Of a DNA stretch of 53,053 bases, positions 1 through 9,288 are shown in pieces; positions within the stretch are counted from its first letter, which is position 1; each line of letters opens with the position of its first letter. The position numbers and the translations under genes are program-made. This DNA is from Photobacterium phosphoreum (GTDB taxonomy: Bacteria > Pseudomonadota > Gammaproteobacteria > Enterobacterales > Vibrionaceae), in NCBI RefSeq assembly GCF_002954725.1, contig NZ_MSCQ01000001.1, positions 1,474,003-1,527,055 on the forward strand. Direction: 5' to 3'. Under the pieces are notes generated by a model that saw nothing but the letters and a program-made list of their open reading frames with translations, searched no databases and was not told where the DNA came from.

Positions 1-7
1 AAGAGAA

Positions 8-81
8 TGGAGGCGCGTCCCGGAGTCGAACCGAGGTACACGGATTTGCAATCCGCTGCATAGCCACTCTGCCAACGCGCC
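8..81 (-). tRNA. tRNA-Cys (anticodon GCA)
   Basis: Read on the minus strand, the segment folds as a 74-nt tRNA. The acceptor arm starts GGCGCGT and pairs with ACGCGCC. It has a discriminator U, an encoded CCA end (TGG at 8-10 on the plus strand), a GGTTCGA T-loop sequence, and a GCA anticodon flanked by T and A. U at position 73 is typical of cysteine tRNAs. Transcription runs out of the left edge of the window, so any partner tRNAs in the same transcript cannot be seen. Confidence 0.97.
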
Positions 82-158
82 ATATCATAAAGAATTATAT
101 TCTTTACTAACCGTAGTGAGTCACCCCGCTGCGGTATGTGGTGTAATTTACTGATTTT

Positions 159-241
159 ACGGGCTGAGTCAACGAAAAATTATGACTTTTTATTTAAGTG
201 GTCATTTTCCGTTACATCCACCTAAAAATCAGCCCGTTTTT
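159..241 (+). other. Possible multi-hairpin RNA element with U-tract
   Basis: This lies in the 500-base stretch between tRNA-Cys and nirB, which holds no ORF of note. Outer arms ACGGGCTGA (159-167) and TCAGCCCGT (229-237) pair perfectly over 9 bp and are followed by TTTTT. Inside, GTCA/TGAC (168-171, 183-186) and TTAAGTGG/CCACCTAA (one mismatch) can form two further hairpins, giving a three-way-junction outline. No convincing promoter was seen, so it could be a small RNA, a terminator or chance. The remaining bases of this gap are AT-rich and carry only the nirB promoter signals. Confidence 0.3.
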
Positions 242-490
242 GATCAAAATCCATCCGCATCAAAATAATCACCCTAGCATTAAAGATTGTTATCTCTTCT
301 TATTCCAATACCGCCTTTATGTTAGATACCAAGATTTATCTCGTTTGCTCTTAATTTTCCCATAGTTACTAACAATATTATAAATAAAGACGTTCATAAT
401 ATGAGATCTAAAGCTATTTCTCCCCTCTCTCTCATAATATTCGAATTTATAGAAGTTAATCTTTACCGCTAATTATTTGATTTTAAAGCA

Positions 491-506
491 TACCTCTTTA
501 GGGTTA
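491..506 (+). promoter_or_regulatory. NarL/NarP 7-2-7 binding site
   Basis: TACCTCT and AGGGTTA are separated by two bases. The left heptamer fits the TACYYMT consensus and the right one is an inverted near-match (TAACCCT, one mismatch). Its centre (498.5) is 28 bp upstream of the centre of the FNR site. In E. coli nirB the two centres lie at -69.5 and -41.5, which is the same spacing. This implies nitrate/nitrite control of the nir operon. Confidence 0.7.
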
Positions 507-519
507 TTTAAAGTTGGAC

Positions 520-533
520 TTGATTTGTATCAT
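520..533 (+). promoter_or_regulatory. FNR binding site of the nirB promoter
   Basis: TTGATTTGTATCAT matches the FNR consensus TTGAT-N4-ATCAA at 9 of 10 defined positions. If it acts as a class II site at -41.5, transcription would start near 568 with a TAAGCT -10 hexamer at 556-561. An alternative -10, CATAAT at 565-570, would place the site further upstream. Anaerobic induction of nirBDC-cobA is the expected outcome. Confidence 0.8.
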
Positions 534-593
534 ATTTATTCTGCTGAACTCTCAATAAGCTTGTCATAATTCACAATGTTGTTAAGAGGATTT

Positions 594-3161
594 ATGAGCA
601 AAGTCAAAATAGCGATTATAGGTAACGGTATGGTTGGTCACCGCTATATCGAAGAACTAATCGATAAAGCTGACATGAATAAATATGACGTTACGGTTTT
701 TTGTGAAGAACCGCGTGTTGCTTACGATAGAGTTCATCTTTCGTCTTATTTCTCTCACCATACCGCAGAAGAGCTCTCTCTCGTCAAACACGGTTTTTAT
801 CAAAAGCATGGCATTAATGTTCTATTAAACGAACGTGCAATAACTATTAACCGTGATCAAAAGCTCATTTATTCTAACAGTGGTCGTGAAATTCATTACG
901 ATAAACTGATAATGGCAACAGGATCATATCCTTGGGTGCCATCAATTAAAGGTAATGATTCAAAAGATTGTTTTGTTTATCGTACTATTGAAGATCTCAA
1001 AGCGATTGAAGCAACGGCTAAACACAGTAAAAGTGGTGTTGTCGTTGGTGGTGGATTACTTGGATTAGAAGCGGCTGGTGCACTAAAAGCATTAGGTGTG
1101 GATACTCATGTTATTGAGTTTGCACCGGTGCTGATGGCTGAACAACTGGATCCCCATGGCGGCGCACAACTACGAAAAAAAATCGAACAACTCGGTGTTG
1201 TGGTTCATACAGGTAAAAATACTCAAGAGATTATTACTAAAGGTGAACATGCTCGCAATACATTAGCATTCGCTGATGGCACTTCTCTCGAAGTCGACTT
1301 TATTGTTTTTTCTACTGGTATTCGTCCCCAAGATAAACTCGCTCAGCAATGTGGTTTAGGGTTAGGTAATCGTGGCGGTATTGCGATTAATAACCACTGC
1401 CAAACATCCGATAGCGACATCTATGCCATTGGTGAGTGTGCGTCATGGAACAACATGTTCTTTGGCTTAGTTGCCCCTGGTTATAAAATGGCTCAAATTG
1501 CTGTTGGTCATTTACTTGGCGAGTCTCATGCTTTTGAAGGCGCAGACATGAGCGCTAAATTAAAATTACTCGGCGTAAAAGTAGGTAGTATTGGTGATGC
1601 TAATGGGCGTACCCCCAACAGCAAAAGCTATGTTTATCTCAATGAACAACAAGATGTTTATAAACGTATTATTGTTTCAGAAGATGGAAAGCAACTTTTA
1701 GGTGCGGTTTTAGTCGGTGATACCGCTGATTACGGTAATTTATTACAGCTTAAATTGAACAATATTGAATTACCTGAAAATCCTGATAGCTTGATTTTGC
1801 CAGCACATGCAGGTGCAGATAAACCTGCAATGGGTGCAGATGCTCTGCCTGATAGTGCAGTAATATGTTCATGTTTTGATGTCACTAAAGGCAAAATTGC
1901 AACGGCAGTTGCTGAAGGCTATACCACTCTTGGTGAAATAAAAGCGGTTACTAAAGCGGGAACAGGTTGTGGTGGTTGTGTACCGTTAATAACTCAAGTT
2001 CTCAATAGTGAACTGGCTAAAGCTGGCATTGAAGTTAAAAATCACCTTTGTGAACATTTTCAATATTCTCGTCAAGAATTATTCCATCTTATCCGCGTAG
2101 AAGAAATTACATCATTTGAGGCGTTACTGACTAAATACGGTAAAGGCTACGGCTGTGAAGTTTGCAAGCCAACAGTTGGTTCAATCCTAGCCTCATGCTG
2201 GAATGAATACGCACTCACACCTCAAAATACACCATTACAAGACACCAATGATATTTTCCTTGGCAACATGCAAAAAGATGGCACCTACTCTGTCATTCCA
2301 CGTATGGCTGGCGGTGAAGTGACACCTGCAGGATTATTAGCATTGGCCCAAGTTGCAAGTGATTACCAACTCTACACTAAGGTGACTGGCGCACAGCGTA
2401 TTGGCTTATTTGGTGCGCATAAAGATGATTTACCACAAATTTGGCAACGTCTTATTGATGCCGGATTTGAAACAGGTCAAGCCTATGCCAAAGCACTACG
2501 CATGGCAAAAACATGTGTTGGTAGCACTTGGTGTCGTTTTGGCGTGCAAGACAGTGTCGGTTTAGGGGTCCAACTTGAGAACCGCTATAAAGGCATTCGA
2601 ACGCCTCATAAGATGAAGTTCGGCGTGTCTGGTTGTACCCGTGAATGTGCTGAAGCTCAAGGTAAAGATTTAGGCATTATTGCTACTGATGCGGGTTGGA
2701 ATATGTATGTTGGTGGTAATGGTGGTATGAAACCACGTCATGCCAACTTATTTGCGGCAGATCTTGATACTGCAACGTTAATTAAATATATCGACCGTTA
2801 CTTAATGTTCTATATCCGTACTGCCGACAAGTTACAACGTACCTCAACATGGTTAACAAGCTTAGACGGTGGCGTTGATTACCTTAAAGACGTCATCATC
2901 AATGATAAATTAGGCCTGAACCAACAGCTTGAAGCCGATGCAGAACGATTGATTGCAACTTATCACTGTGAATGGCAAACCACACTCAGCAATGAGCAAC
3001 AATTAAAGCGCTTTGCACACTTCATTAATAGTTCTAAACATGATGACAACGTTGTTTTTGTTCCTACACGCGAACAGCATCGTCCAGCAACTGTTGATGA
3101 AAAAGCAATCAGTCATGAACAAGATACGACCTTTATTATTTCATTGGAGGAAAAAGCATGA
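594..3161 (+). CDS. nirB: Nitrite reductase (NADH) large subunit
   Basis: Cytoplasmic sirohaem enzyme that reduces nitrite to ammonium with NADH. An N-terminal FAD-binding GNGMVG motif is followed by an NAD-binding GGGLLGLEAAG motif near residue 150. A BFD-type [2Fe-2S] domain (C-S-C near 424, CGGC near 459) comes next. The C-terminal nitrite/sulfite reductase domain carries the sirohaem/4Fe-4S cysteines (C-x5-C near 640 and C-x3-C near 682). At 855 residues it has the usual NirB length. The start MSKVKIAI was chosen because AAGAGGA lies just upstream at 584-590; an in-frame ATG six codons earlier lacks such a site. The gene is first in an operon with nirD, nirC and cobA behind an FNR/NarL-type promoter. 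Confidence 0.97.
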   Translation: MSKVKIAIIGNGMVGHRYIEELIDKADMNKYDVTVFCEEPRVAYDRVHLSSYFSHHTAEELSLVKHGFYQKHGINVLLNERAITINRDQKLIYSNSGREIHYDKLIMATGSYPWVPSIKGNDSKDCFVYRTIEDLKAIEATAKHSKSGVVVGGGLLGLEAAGALKALGVDTHVIEFAPVLMAEQLDPHGGAQLRKKIEQLGVVVHTGKNTQEIITKGEHARNTLAFADGTSLEVDFIVFSTGIRPQDKLAQQCGLGLGNRGGIAINNHCQTSDSDIYAIGECASWNNMFFGLVAPGYKMAQIAVGHLLGESHAFEGADMSAKLKLLGVKVGSIGDANGRTPNSKSYVYLNEQQDVYKRIIVSEDGKQLLGAVLVGDTADYGNLLQLKLNNIELPENPDSLILPAHAGADKPAMGADALPDSAVICSCFDVTKGKIATAVAEGYTTLGEIKAVTKAGTGCGGCVPLITQVLNSELAKAGIEVKNHLCEHFQYSRQELFHLIRVEEITSFEALLTKYGKGYGCEVCKPTVGSILASCWNEYALTPQNTPLQDTNDIFLGNMQKDGTYSVIPRMAGGEVTPAGLLALAQVASDYQLYTKVTGAQRIGLFGAHKDDLPQIWQRLIDAGFETGQAYAKALRMAKTCVGSTWCRFGVQDSVGLGVQLENRYKGIRTPHKMKFGVSGCTRECAEAQGKDLGIIATDAGWNMYVGGNGGMKPRHANLFAADLDTATLIKYIDRYLMFYIRTADKLQRTSTWLTSLDGGVDYLKDVIINDKLGLNQQLEADAERLIATYHCEWQTTLSNEQQLKRFAHFINSSKHDDNVVFVPTREQHRPATVDEKAISHEQDTTFIISLEEKA

Positions 3162-3484
3162 GTCAGTGGATTTCTGTCTGCAATATTGATGATTTAATTC
3201 CCGGCACAGGTGTTTGCGCATTAGTTGGCGATCAGCAAGTGGCGATTTTCCGTCCCGATAATAGTGAGCAGCTATTTGCCCTCAATAATAAAGACCCTTT
3301 TGCGCAATCAAATGTGCTCTCTCGTGGGATTATTTGCCAACATCAGGATCAACTATGGATCGCGAGTCCATTAAAGAAACAACGCTTTTCATTAATTGAT
3401 GGTCATTGTTTAGAACAACCTGACATTAAAGTTGCTTGTTACCAAATTCAAGTACAACAAGGTCAAGTACAAGTCTGTTTGTAA
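3158..3484 (+). CDS. nirD: Nitrite reductase (NADH) small subunit
   Basis: Small partner of NirB, 108 residues, with a Rieske-like fold. As usual for NirD, the cysteine/histidine pairs that would hold an iron-sulfur cluster are absent. The family signature is recognisable in DPFAQSNVLSRG and ASPLKKQRF. Its ATG overlaps the nirB stop (ATGA at 3158-3161), so translation of the two subunits is probably coupled, which suits a fixed stoichiometry. A strong hairpin follows the stop codon. Confidence 0.94.
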   Translation: MSQWISVCNIDDLIPGTGVCALVGDQQVAIFRPDNSEQLFALNNKDPFAQSNVLSRGIICQHQDQLWIASPLKKQRFSLIDGHCLEQPDIKVACYQIQVQQGQVQVCL

Positions 3485-3497
3485 TTAGAGCAGTAAT

Positions 3498-3527
3498 GAG
3501 TTTGGCAGCTATTGCCAAACTCTTTTT
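3498..3527 (+). terminator. Hairpin plus T-tract after nirD
   Basis: GAGTTTGGCA (3498-3507) pairs perfectly with TGCCAAACTC (3513-3522) around a 5-nt loop and is followed by TTTTT. It has the form of an intrinsic terminator placed inside the nir operon, so it probably acts as a partial terminator that lowers nirC-cobA expression relative to nirBD. Confidence 0.85.
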
Positions 3528-3529
3528 GC

Positions 3530-3565
3530 CATAAGTTAATGTCAACACTTCCTCATTAGCTTATG
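3530..3565 (+). promoter_or_regulatory. Second hairpin in the nirD-nirC gap
   Basis: CATAAGTTAATG (3530-3541) and CATTAGCTTATG (3554-3565) pair over 12 bp in RNA (one G-U) around a 12-nt loop. No T-tract follows. It lies about 30 bases before the nirC start and could protect the 5' end of a processed nirC message or act as a pause. Confidence 0.5.
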
Positions 3566-3597
3566 ACAAACAGTTTTAATTTCTACAGGGAAAATGT

Positions 3598-4422
3598 ATG
3601 TACGCTGATACAATCAAAAAATGCTCCGCCAATGCGGCCCGTATTGTTAAATTTGCACAAAACGAGAAACTAGGCTTTTGGATAAGCTCTGCCATGGCTG
3701 GCGCTTACGTTGGTTTAGCCATTATTTTAATTTTTACTCTCGGTAATATGGTCGATCCCAGTATTAGACCCCTCGTTATGGGTGCTACATTTGGTATCGC
3801 TTTAGTCTTGGTGATTATTGCAGGATCTGAACTTTACACTGGACACACTATGTTTTTAACTTTTGGTGTAAAAACAGGTCAAATCACTGTCGCAGACATG
3901 CTAAAGGTACTGCCTCAAACATGGATGGGTAACCTCTTAGGATCTGTCGGCGTAGCATTACTTTTCTTCTATGCTGGCGGTGGTCATCTGTTAAATGACG
4001 GCAATAGCTTATTAAACAATGTCGCGATGGCAAAAACGGCTGCACCCGCTTCAGTGTTAGTATTTAAAGGTATTCTTTGTAATTGGCTTGTTTGTTTAGC
4101 GATTTGGATGTGTCAGCGGGTTGAAGGCTCTGCGAAATTTATTGCTATTTGGTGGTGTTTATTAGCTTTTATTGCTTCAGGTTATGAGCACTCAATTGCC
4201 AATATGACAATCTTTGCTCTATCTTGGTTTGGCGTTCATAAAGAAGCATTTACGCTTGCAGGAATTGGTCATAACTTACTATGGGTAACTATCGGTAATA
4301 CTATTTCTGGGGTGGTCTTTATGGGACTTGGCTATTGGTTTACAACACCAAAAACACAACGTCCAATAATTCAATCAACAACAACTGATACCCAACCACA
4401 ACCACAACCACAAACAGTGTAA
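3598..4422 (+). CDS. nirC: Nitrite transporter, formate/nitrite family
   Basis: Inner-membrane channel of the FNT family, 274 residues with about six membrane spans, close to the roughly 268 residues of E. coli NirC. It moves nitrite, the substrate of NirBD. Recognisable family features are an early glycine-rich span and the ELYTGHTMF segment near residue 80. The C-terminus is a low-complexity Thr/Gln/Pro tail (QPQPQPQ), an unimportant-looking extension. The ATG at 3598 follows ACAGGGAAA; another ATG at 3594 is out of frame and stops at once. Its position between nirD and cobA supports the nitrite role. Confidence 0.93.
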   Translation: MYADTIKKCSANAARIVKFAQNEKLGFWISSAMAGAYVGLAIILIFTLGNMVDPSIRPLVMGATFGIALVLVIIAGSELYTGHTMFLTFGVKTGQITVADMLKVLPQTWMGNLLGSVGVALLFFYAGGGHLLNDGNSLLNNVAMAKTAAPASVLVFKGILCNWLVCLAIWMCQRVEGSAKFIAIWWCLLAFIASGYEHSIANMTIFALSWFGVHKEAFTLAGIGHNLLWVTIGNTISGVVFMGLGYWFTTPKTQRPIIQSTTTDTQPQPQPQTV

Positions 4423-4460
4423 TCATGCCAATAATAATGACACAGCCTTGGAGTAAATCT

Positions 4461-5285
4461 ATGTCACAACAAGACGCTTTTTATACATTATTGACACCAA
4501 AAAATGTTGGTAAAGTGATCCTTGTCGGCGCTGGCCCTGGCGATCCTGACTTGCTAACAGTAAAAGCAATGCGCTTGATTCAACAGGCTGATGTCATTAT
4601 TTATGATCGGTTAGTCTCAGATGAAATTATTGCGATATTTCCACCACACTGCCAATCAATTTTTGTGGGTAAAGAAGCAGGAAACCACTGTGTCCCCCAG
4701 CAACAAATAAATAGCTTATTAGTGAAACATGCGCTTGCAGGTAAACAGGTTGTACGCTTAAAAGGGGGTGACCCGTTTATTTTTGGTCGGGGCGGCGAGG
4801 AATTAGAAGCATTATTACCCTTTAATATTCCTTTTGAAGTTGTACCAGGAATCACCGCAGCATCAGGTTGTGCTGCCTATGCCGGTATTCCGTTAACCCA
4901 CCGCGATCATGCGCAAAGTGTGCAGTTCATTACTGGGCATCTAAAACAAGGTCAGGATCAAATTGATTGGTTATCACTGGCACGCGCTAAACATACACTT
5001 GTGTTTTATATGGGACTCAATCAAAGCAGTGTTATTCGCCATAAACTCAGTGCCTATGGTATGTCACTCGCGACACCAATCGCTATTGTGGAACGTGGCA
5101 CCACAGCTCAGCAACGTGTTTTAACGGGAGAGTTAGCCCAATTAGAAACACTCGCCAAACAAGCCGCTAGCCCAGCTCTCATTATTATCGGTAGCGTGAC
5201 CCTATTATCGCAACAGCTAAATTGGTTTAGTCAACTAGAAAATACAGTCATTAATATTGAACAACCTTTACAGTGCTATAGCTAA
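4461..5285 (+). CDS. cobA: Uroporphyrinogen-III C-methyltransferase
   Basis: SAM-dependent methyltransferase that converts uroporphyrinogen III to precorrin-2, the first dedicated step to sirohaem, the prosthetic group of NirB. Tetrapyrrole methylase motifs are clear: [12 protein letters not shown] near the N-terminus, [13 protein letters not shown], and [20 protein letters not shown]. There is no CysG-type dehydrogenase/ferrochelatase domain, so other enzymes must finish sirohaem. An in-frame ATG exists at 4425, three bases after the nirC stop. I prefer 4461 because GGAG at 4450-4453 is correctly spaced from it, giving 274 residues. Being last in the nir operon ties cofactor supply to nitrite reductase demand. 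Confidence 0.92.
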   Translation: MSQQDAFYTLLTPKNVGKVILVGAGPGDPDLLTVKAMRLIQQADVIIYDRLVSDEIIAIFPPHCQSIFVGKEAGNHCVPQQQINSLLVKHALAGKQVVRLKGGDPFIFGRGGEELEALLPFNIPFEVVPGITAASGCAAYAGIPLTHRDHAQSVQFITGHLKQGQDQIDWLSLARAKHTLVFYMGLNQSSVIRHKLSAYGMSLATPIAIVERGTTAQQRVLTGELAQLETLAKQAASPALIIIGSVTLLSQQLNWFSQLENTVINIEQPLQCYS

Positions 5286-5386
5286 TCTTACGACATTGAT
5301 AAGCACGATATTAATAATGTTAGCCACATTAAAATAGCACTGATAAGATATCAATTCAGACAACAGTGATAAAAGAATAGTAACAA

Positions 5387-5414
5387 AAATGGCGAGCTTA
5401 TTAGCTCGCCATTT
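5387..5414. terminator. Bidirectional terminator between cobA and pgsA
   Basis: AAATGGCGAGCT (5387-5398) and AGCTCGCCATTT (5403-5414) form a perfect 12-bp stem with a TATT loop. A/T-rich flanks on both sides allow it to serve the convergent cobA and pgsA transcripts. Confidence 0.9.
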
Positions 5415-5445
5415 CTTTATCTGTTAGCCAATACTTAAGCTTTGT

Positions 5446-6003
5446 TTAGTGATTATCTGCGTTTAACAAATCACCTTTCGCCGCTCGAAGATACTGCACC
5501 ATTGACCAGTAAGTTAGTACCATTGCAATGTAAAGTGATGCGTAACCTAACCACACAACATATTGATGTGGATGCCATAGTAGCAATAATAGTGCGAACA
5601 TTTGTGATGCTGTTTTCACTTTACCTACCCATGATACTGCTACGCTTGCACGTTTACCTAGTTCAGCCATCCACTCACGCAATGCTGAAATAATAATCTC
5701 ACGTCCAATCATCGTAATAGCAGGTACGGTTACCCAAAGTGTATGATAATGTTCAACCACCAACACCATCGCTGTTACGACCATTAATTTATCGGCAACA
5801 GGGTCAATAAAGGCTCCAAAACGGGTGGTTTGATTGAGCTTTCGCGCAAGATAGCCATCAAACCAATCAGTCACACCCGCTACCCAAAAGATTAACGCAG
5901 TAGCAAACGCCGACCATTCATACGGTAAGTAAAAGGTAATAACAAAAAATGGGATTAAAATGAGCCGGATAAAACTTAAAATATTTGGGATTGATAAACG
6001 CAT
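5446..6003 (-). CDS. pgsA: CDP-diacylglycerol-glycerol-3-phosphate 3-phosphatidyltransferase
   Basis: Membrane enzyme that makes phosphatidylglycerol phosphate from CDP-diacylglycerol and glycerol-3-phosphate, the committed step to phosphatidylglycerol and cardiolipin. The CDP-alcohol phosphotransferase signature is complete: D46, D49-G50, A53-R54, G63, D67, D71 (DGxxARx8GxxxDxxxD). About four to five membrane spans follow. At 185 residues it is the usual length. It lies 134 bases downstream of uvrC on the same strand with no strong terminator between, matching the uvrY-uvrC-pgsA order of other gammaproteobacteria. Confidence 0.96.
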   Translation of the reverse strand: MRLSIPNILSFIRLILIPFFVITFYLPYEWSAFATALIFWVAGVTDWFDGYLARKLNQTTRFGAFIDPVADKLMVVTAMVLVVEHYHTLWVTVPAITMIGREIIISALREWMAELGKRASVAVSWVGKVKTASQMFALLLLLWHPHQYVVWLGYASLYIAMVLTYWSMVQYLRAAKGDLLNADNH

Positions 6004-6136
6004 AATTTTATTCTTATATTCAAGATCTGGGTCTAACGTACAATCTAGACTACTCTAAAAAAAGTTGAAGAGTGTGCCTTTTATGTAAATTCAACCAATA
6101 AAGTACTGTAGCAATGATGACCTTCAAAGCGACAGA

Positions 6137-7987
6137 CTAACCATGTTGCAATGCATCGACTATTTTTTCAGCTAAAGCTAAACTGATACCAGGCACTTTA
6201 GCTATTTCTTCTTTATTTGCTTTTTTCAGTTCTTGCATTCCACCCATGTATTTTAATAAAGCCTGACGCCGTTTAGGTCCAACTCCCTCGACATCTTCAA
6301 GTGTACTGCGTTTTCTTACGTTTGCTCTCTGGGCACGGTGACCACTGATCGCATGATTATGACTTTCATCACGAATATGCTGGATTAAATGTAACGCGGG
6401 AGAGTCACTTGGCATAGAAAATTCTTCACCTGTAACGAAAATAAGAGTCTCAAGCCCTGGTTTTCGCGTGGTTCCCTTTGCAACACCCACCAACATTGGT
6501 CGTTTTGGCCATTCAGCAATATAGGGCTTAACAACATCATACGCTCTTGAAAGCTGACCTCTACCCCCATCAATGAAAATTATGTCTGGAATTTTATCTA
6601 ATTCCATGTTTTTGCTATATCTTCGATCTAACACTTGCGCCATTGCAGCATAATCATCGCCCCCCGTAATACCAGTGATATTATAACGACGGTATTCTTG
6701 CTTTAATGGCCCTTCATGATTAAAGACCACACAAGATGCCACGGTTTTTTCACCCATGGTATGACTAATATCAAAACATTCCATTCGAGAGATAGGTTTT
6801 AGGTTCAATGCTTGTTGCAGCGCAAAAAAACGCTCTTGAATTGTCATTCGATGGTTGAGTTTACTGGTTAACGCCGTTTCAGCATTTGTTTGTGCTAATT
6901 TCAGATACTTTGCCCGTGTACCTCGAGGATGATATTTAATCGTGATTTTACGCCCAGCAAGCTCTGACAATGCAATTAAAATAGCATCACTATCTTCTCC
7001 TAGTTCCTCACTTAATAAAATAAGGCTAGGAATAACACGTCCTTCTGCTTGATTAAAATAGAACTGGGTAACAAAACTTGATAGCACTTCTGTTAACGAA
7101 GCATCGACAGGCATTTTAGGGAAATAACTACGGCTGCCTAATATCTTACCTTGGCGAATATAAAGACCATGAATACACGCCATACCATTTTGATGGGCAA
7201 TACCAATAACATCTAAATCATCTTGGTTATCTTGACTAACAAATTGCTGCTCTTGAATACGGCGTAATGCTTGAATCTGATCGCGATAAATAGCCGCTCG
7301 CTCAAAATCAAGCGACATACTCGCCTGCTCCATTTTTTCCACCATGATATTGATCACTTGTCGATCTTTACCTTGCAGAAACAACCGCACCCACTGTACT
7401 TGCTGTTGATAATCATCATCAGACACAAGCCCTGCAACACAAGGACCTGAACAACGACCAATTTGATACATTAAACAAGGGCGACTGCGATTAGCGTAAA
7501 TAGAATCTTCACATTGACGGATAGGAAAGATTTTTTGCATGAGGTGCAAACTTTCACGGACAGCAGAAACATCAGGATAGGGACCAAAATATTCACCCTT
7601 GCGGCGTTTTACACCACGATGAATAGATAGCCGAGGATGTTTACTGGCACTTAACAAAATATAAGGGTAAGACTTATCATCCCGCAATAAGACATTATAT
7701 TTAGGTAAATACTGCTTAATATAATTGTGTTCGAGAATCAGCGCTTCAGTTTCAGTATGAGTGACTGTCACATCAACTTTATTGATATTTTTAACTAATG
7801 CGCGTGTTTTTTCAGCCGCAACATTAGTTCGAAAATAACTGGCTAAGCGTTTTTTAAGATCTTTTGCTTTCCCAACATAGATGACCTCACCGCTGGCGTC
7901 ATACATACGGTAGACGCCAGGTTGGTGAGTGACCGTTTTGAGAAAACTTTGGGCATCAAAAACGATATCATCAACATGCTTAGACAC
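6137..7987 (-). CDS. uvrC: Excinuclease ABC subunit C
   Basis: Nucleotide-excision-repair nuclease that cuts on both sides of a lesion held by UvrB. Domains in order: GIY-YIG nuclease (GVY at 24-26, IYVGK at 36-40), UVR motif near residues 200-235 for UvrB contact, RNase H-like nuclease domain ([19 protein letters not shown]), and C-terminal helix-hairpin-helix pair ([26 protein letters not shown]). Length 616 residues is normal. The start codon is GTG and shares its G with the uvrY stop (TAGTG), a one-base overlap implying translational coupling. Confidence 0.97.
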   Translation of the reverse strand: MSKHVDDIVFDAQSFLKTVTHQPGVYRMYDASGEVIYVGKAKDLKKRLASYFRTNVAAEKTRALVKNINKVDVTVTHTETEALILEHNYIKQYLPKYNVLLRDDKSYPYILLSASKHPRLSIHRGVKRRKGEYFGPYPDVSAVRESLHLMQKIFPIRQCEDSIYANRSRPCLMYQIGRCSGPCVAGLVSDDDYQQQVQWVRLFLQGKDRQVINIMVEKMEQASMSLDFERAAIYRDQIQALRRIQEQQFVSQDNQDDLDVIGIAHQNGMACIHGLYIRQGKILGSRSYFPKMPVDASLTEVLSSFVTQFYFNQAEGRVIPSLILLSEELGEDSDAILIALSELAGRKITIKYHPRGTRAKYLKLAQTNAETALTSKLNHRMTIQERFFALQQALNLKPISRMECFDISHTMGEKTVASCVVFNHEGPLKQEYRRYNITGITGGDDYAAMAQVLDRRYSKNMELDKIPDIIFIDGGRGQLSRAYDVVKPYIAEWPKRPMLVGVAKGTTRKPGLETLIFVTGEEFSMPSDSPALHLIQHIRDESHNHAISGHRAQRANVRKRSTLEDVEGVGPKRRQALLKYMGGMQELKKANKEEIAKVPGISLALAEKIVDALQHG

Positions 7988-8631
7988 TACAATGTCTCAG
8001 TATCAAGCATGCCATGACGAATCGCTAGATGTGTTAACTCAACATCACCACTAATATTTAACTTATTAAACAAACGATAACGATAACTATTCACGGTTTT
8101 AGGGCTTAAACTTAATTGCTCTGATATATCAGTAACTTTTTGTCCTTTGGTGATCATCATCATGATCTGTAATTCACGCTCAGACAGTTCTTTAAATGGA
8201 TTTTCTGAATCTGGCGCGAACTGACTTAAAGCCATTTGTTGAGCAATTTCAGATGAAATATACCGTTGGCCACTGTTAACCATACGAATGGCATTCACCA
8301 TTTCATCTGGCCCAGCACCCTTGGTTAAATAACCCGACGCACCAGCTTGCATAACTTTGGTTGGAAACGGATTTTCAGTATGTACCGTTAATACAATAAT
8401 TTTAACATCGGGGTTGAAGCGCAAAATTTTACGGGTAGCTTCAAGACCACCGATACCTGGCATATTCATATCCATAAGAATAATGTCGGCATGATTGCTA
8501 CGACACCACTTTACGGCTTCCTCACCACTGACGGCAACCCCTACCACTTTAATACCACGGACATCTTCAAGAAGACGTCGGATCCCTGTGCGAACCAGTT
8601 CGTGATCATCTACAAGGAATACATTAATCAA
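7987..8631 (-). CDS. uvrY: Response regulator UvrY/GacA/VarA type
   Basis: LuxR-type response regulator of the BarA/UvrY (GacS/GacA) system, which normally drives csrB-type small RNAs. Receiver domain: acidic pair D8-D9, phosphoacceptor D54 in LMDMNMPG, T82 and K104. The LuxR helix-turn-helix lies near residues 145-205 ([27 protein letters not shown]). The start is placed at a TTG (8629-8631), giving [11 protein letters not shown] as in E. coli. GGAG lies seven bases upstream, whereas the longer reading frame has no such site. This gives 214 residues. It overlaps uvrC by one base. The csr small RNAs are not in the window. Confidence 0.94.
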   Translation of the reverse strand: MINVFLVDDHELVRTGIRRLLEDVRGIKVVGVAVSGEEAVKWCRSNHADIILMDMNMPGIGGLEATRKILRFNPDVKIIVLTVHTENPFPTKVMQAGASGYLTKGAGPDEMVNAIRMVNSGQRYISSEIAQQMALSQFAPDSENPFKELSERELQIMMMITKGQKVTDISEQLSLSPKTVNSYRYRLFNKLNISGDVELTHLAIRHGMLDTETL

Positions 8632-9126
8632 GCTGTATCTCCAATATGATTTGGCTCTGCACCCTGCCACTATGGCGGGACAGCTAATTCACTAATACCT
8701 ATAATTCTACCTTAACTTAGCTGCAAACCTCATACTGATTCTGTGTCTCAGTGCAAAGTTTCACATAAAGTTAAGACTTGACAGTTTACGGTTATCTATT
8801 TTTTACGCGCTGTAAAATAATGACCGTCGTTCGATTATTGTCTATTTTATAATAAAAATAAAGCCCCAAAAAACGCGTATCTTTATTTGTGTCTAATACA
8901 GTAATAAAAAATAGCCAAATCAGTAAGATATAACATTTTATTAACCTTATTTTGATAATTTCAACACCCGCTGATTAATCATTAGCCGTCTAGATGTAAA
9001 GCATTCCTTTCCGAGTGAGATTACGTTATCATAGCGCCGCTTTTGGTTTCACACTTTTAAGATACACTGCGTTTTCATATTGAAAAGACTTACACCGCTC
9101 TTGCTTAATAATGGATTATTAGCGCT
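8632..9126. other. Intergenic region between uvrY and the ECF leader
   Basis: No ORF of note is seen. It must hold the divergent promoters of uvrY and of the ECF operon. A short dyad TTTTAC-GCGCT-GTAAAA lies at 8801-8817 and could be an operator. A TTGACA hexamer at 8778-8783 has no good -10 partner at normal spacing. Nothing else could be supported. Confidence 0.5.
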
Positions 9127-9267
9127 GAGTTGCCATAAATGATAGTGCTTACTATCACGGTACTCTACGGGTTAGCATGGTCTGCCTAATCTGTAACACG
9201 ATGATTACAACCATAAGTATCTATTATCCAATTATTGCATTTCATCGATAGCCATCCCTATCGATGA
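9127..9267 (+). promoter_or_regulatory. Structured 5' leader of the ECF transporter operon
   Basis: Three consecutive hairpins lie directly upstream of the S-component gene. Hairpin 1 (9127-9165): GAGT...ACTC and CC...GG with small internal loops, capped by TGATAGT-GCTT-ACTATCA. Hairpin 2 (9170-9191): GGTTAGCA paired with TGC(C)TAATC around TGGTC, with one bulged C. Hairpin 3 (9242-9267): perfect 10-bp TCATCGATAG/CTATCGATGA stem, about ten bases before AAGG of the ribosome binding site. The arrangement resembles a ligand-binding domain plus translational platform. It does not match the FMN, TPP, cobalamin, THF or preQ1 consensus patterns that I know. Confidence 0.5.
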
Positions 9268-9288
9268 CTGAGTTAACAAGGTTAAGTT

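Noticed and set aside
240..251. TTTGATCAAAA near the nirB upstream region as an FNR site
   Set aside because: The half-sites are directly joined without the required four-base spacer.
5442..5693. Open frame antisense to pgsA
   Set aside because: It lies wholly within the well-supported pgsA gene on the other strand and has no ribosome binding site or family features.
9100..9288. FMN, TPP, cobalamin, THF or preQ1 riboswitch
   Set aside because: None of the conserved core sequences of these classes was found; only hairpin geometry is present.
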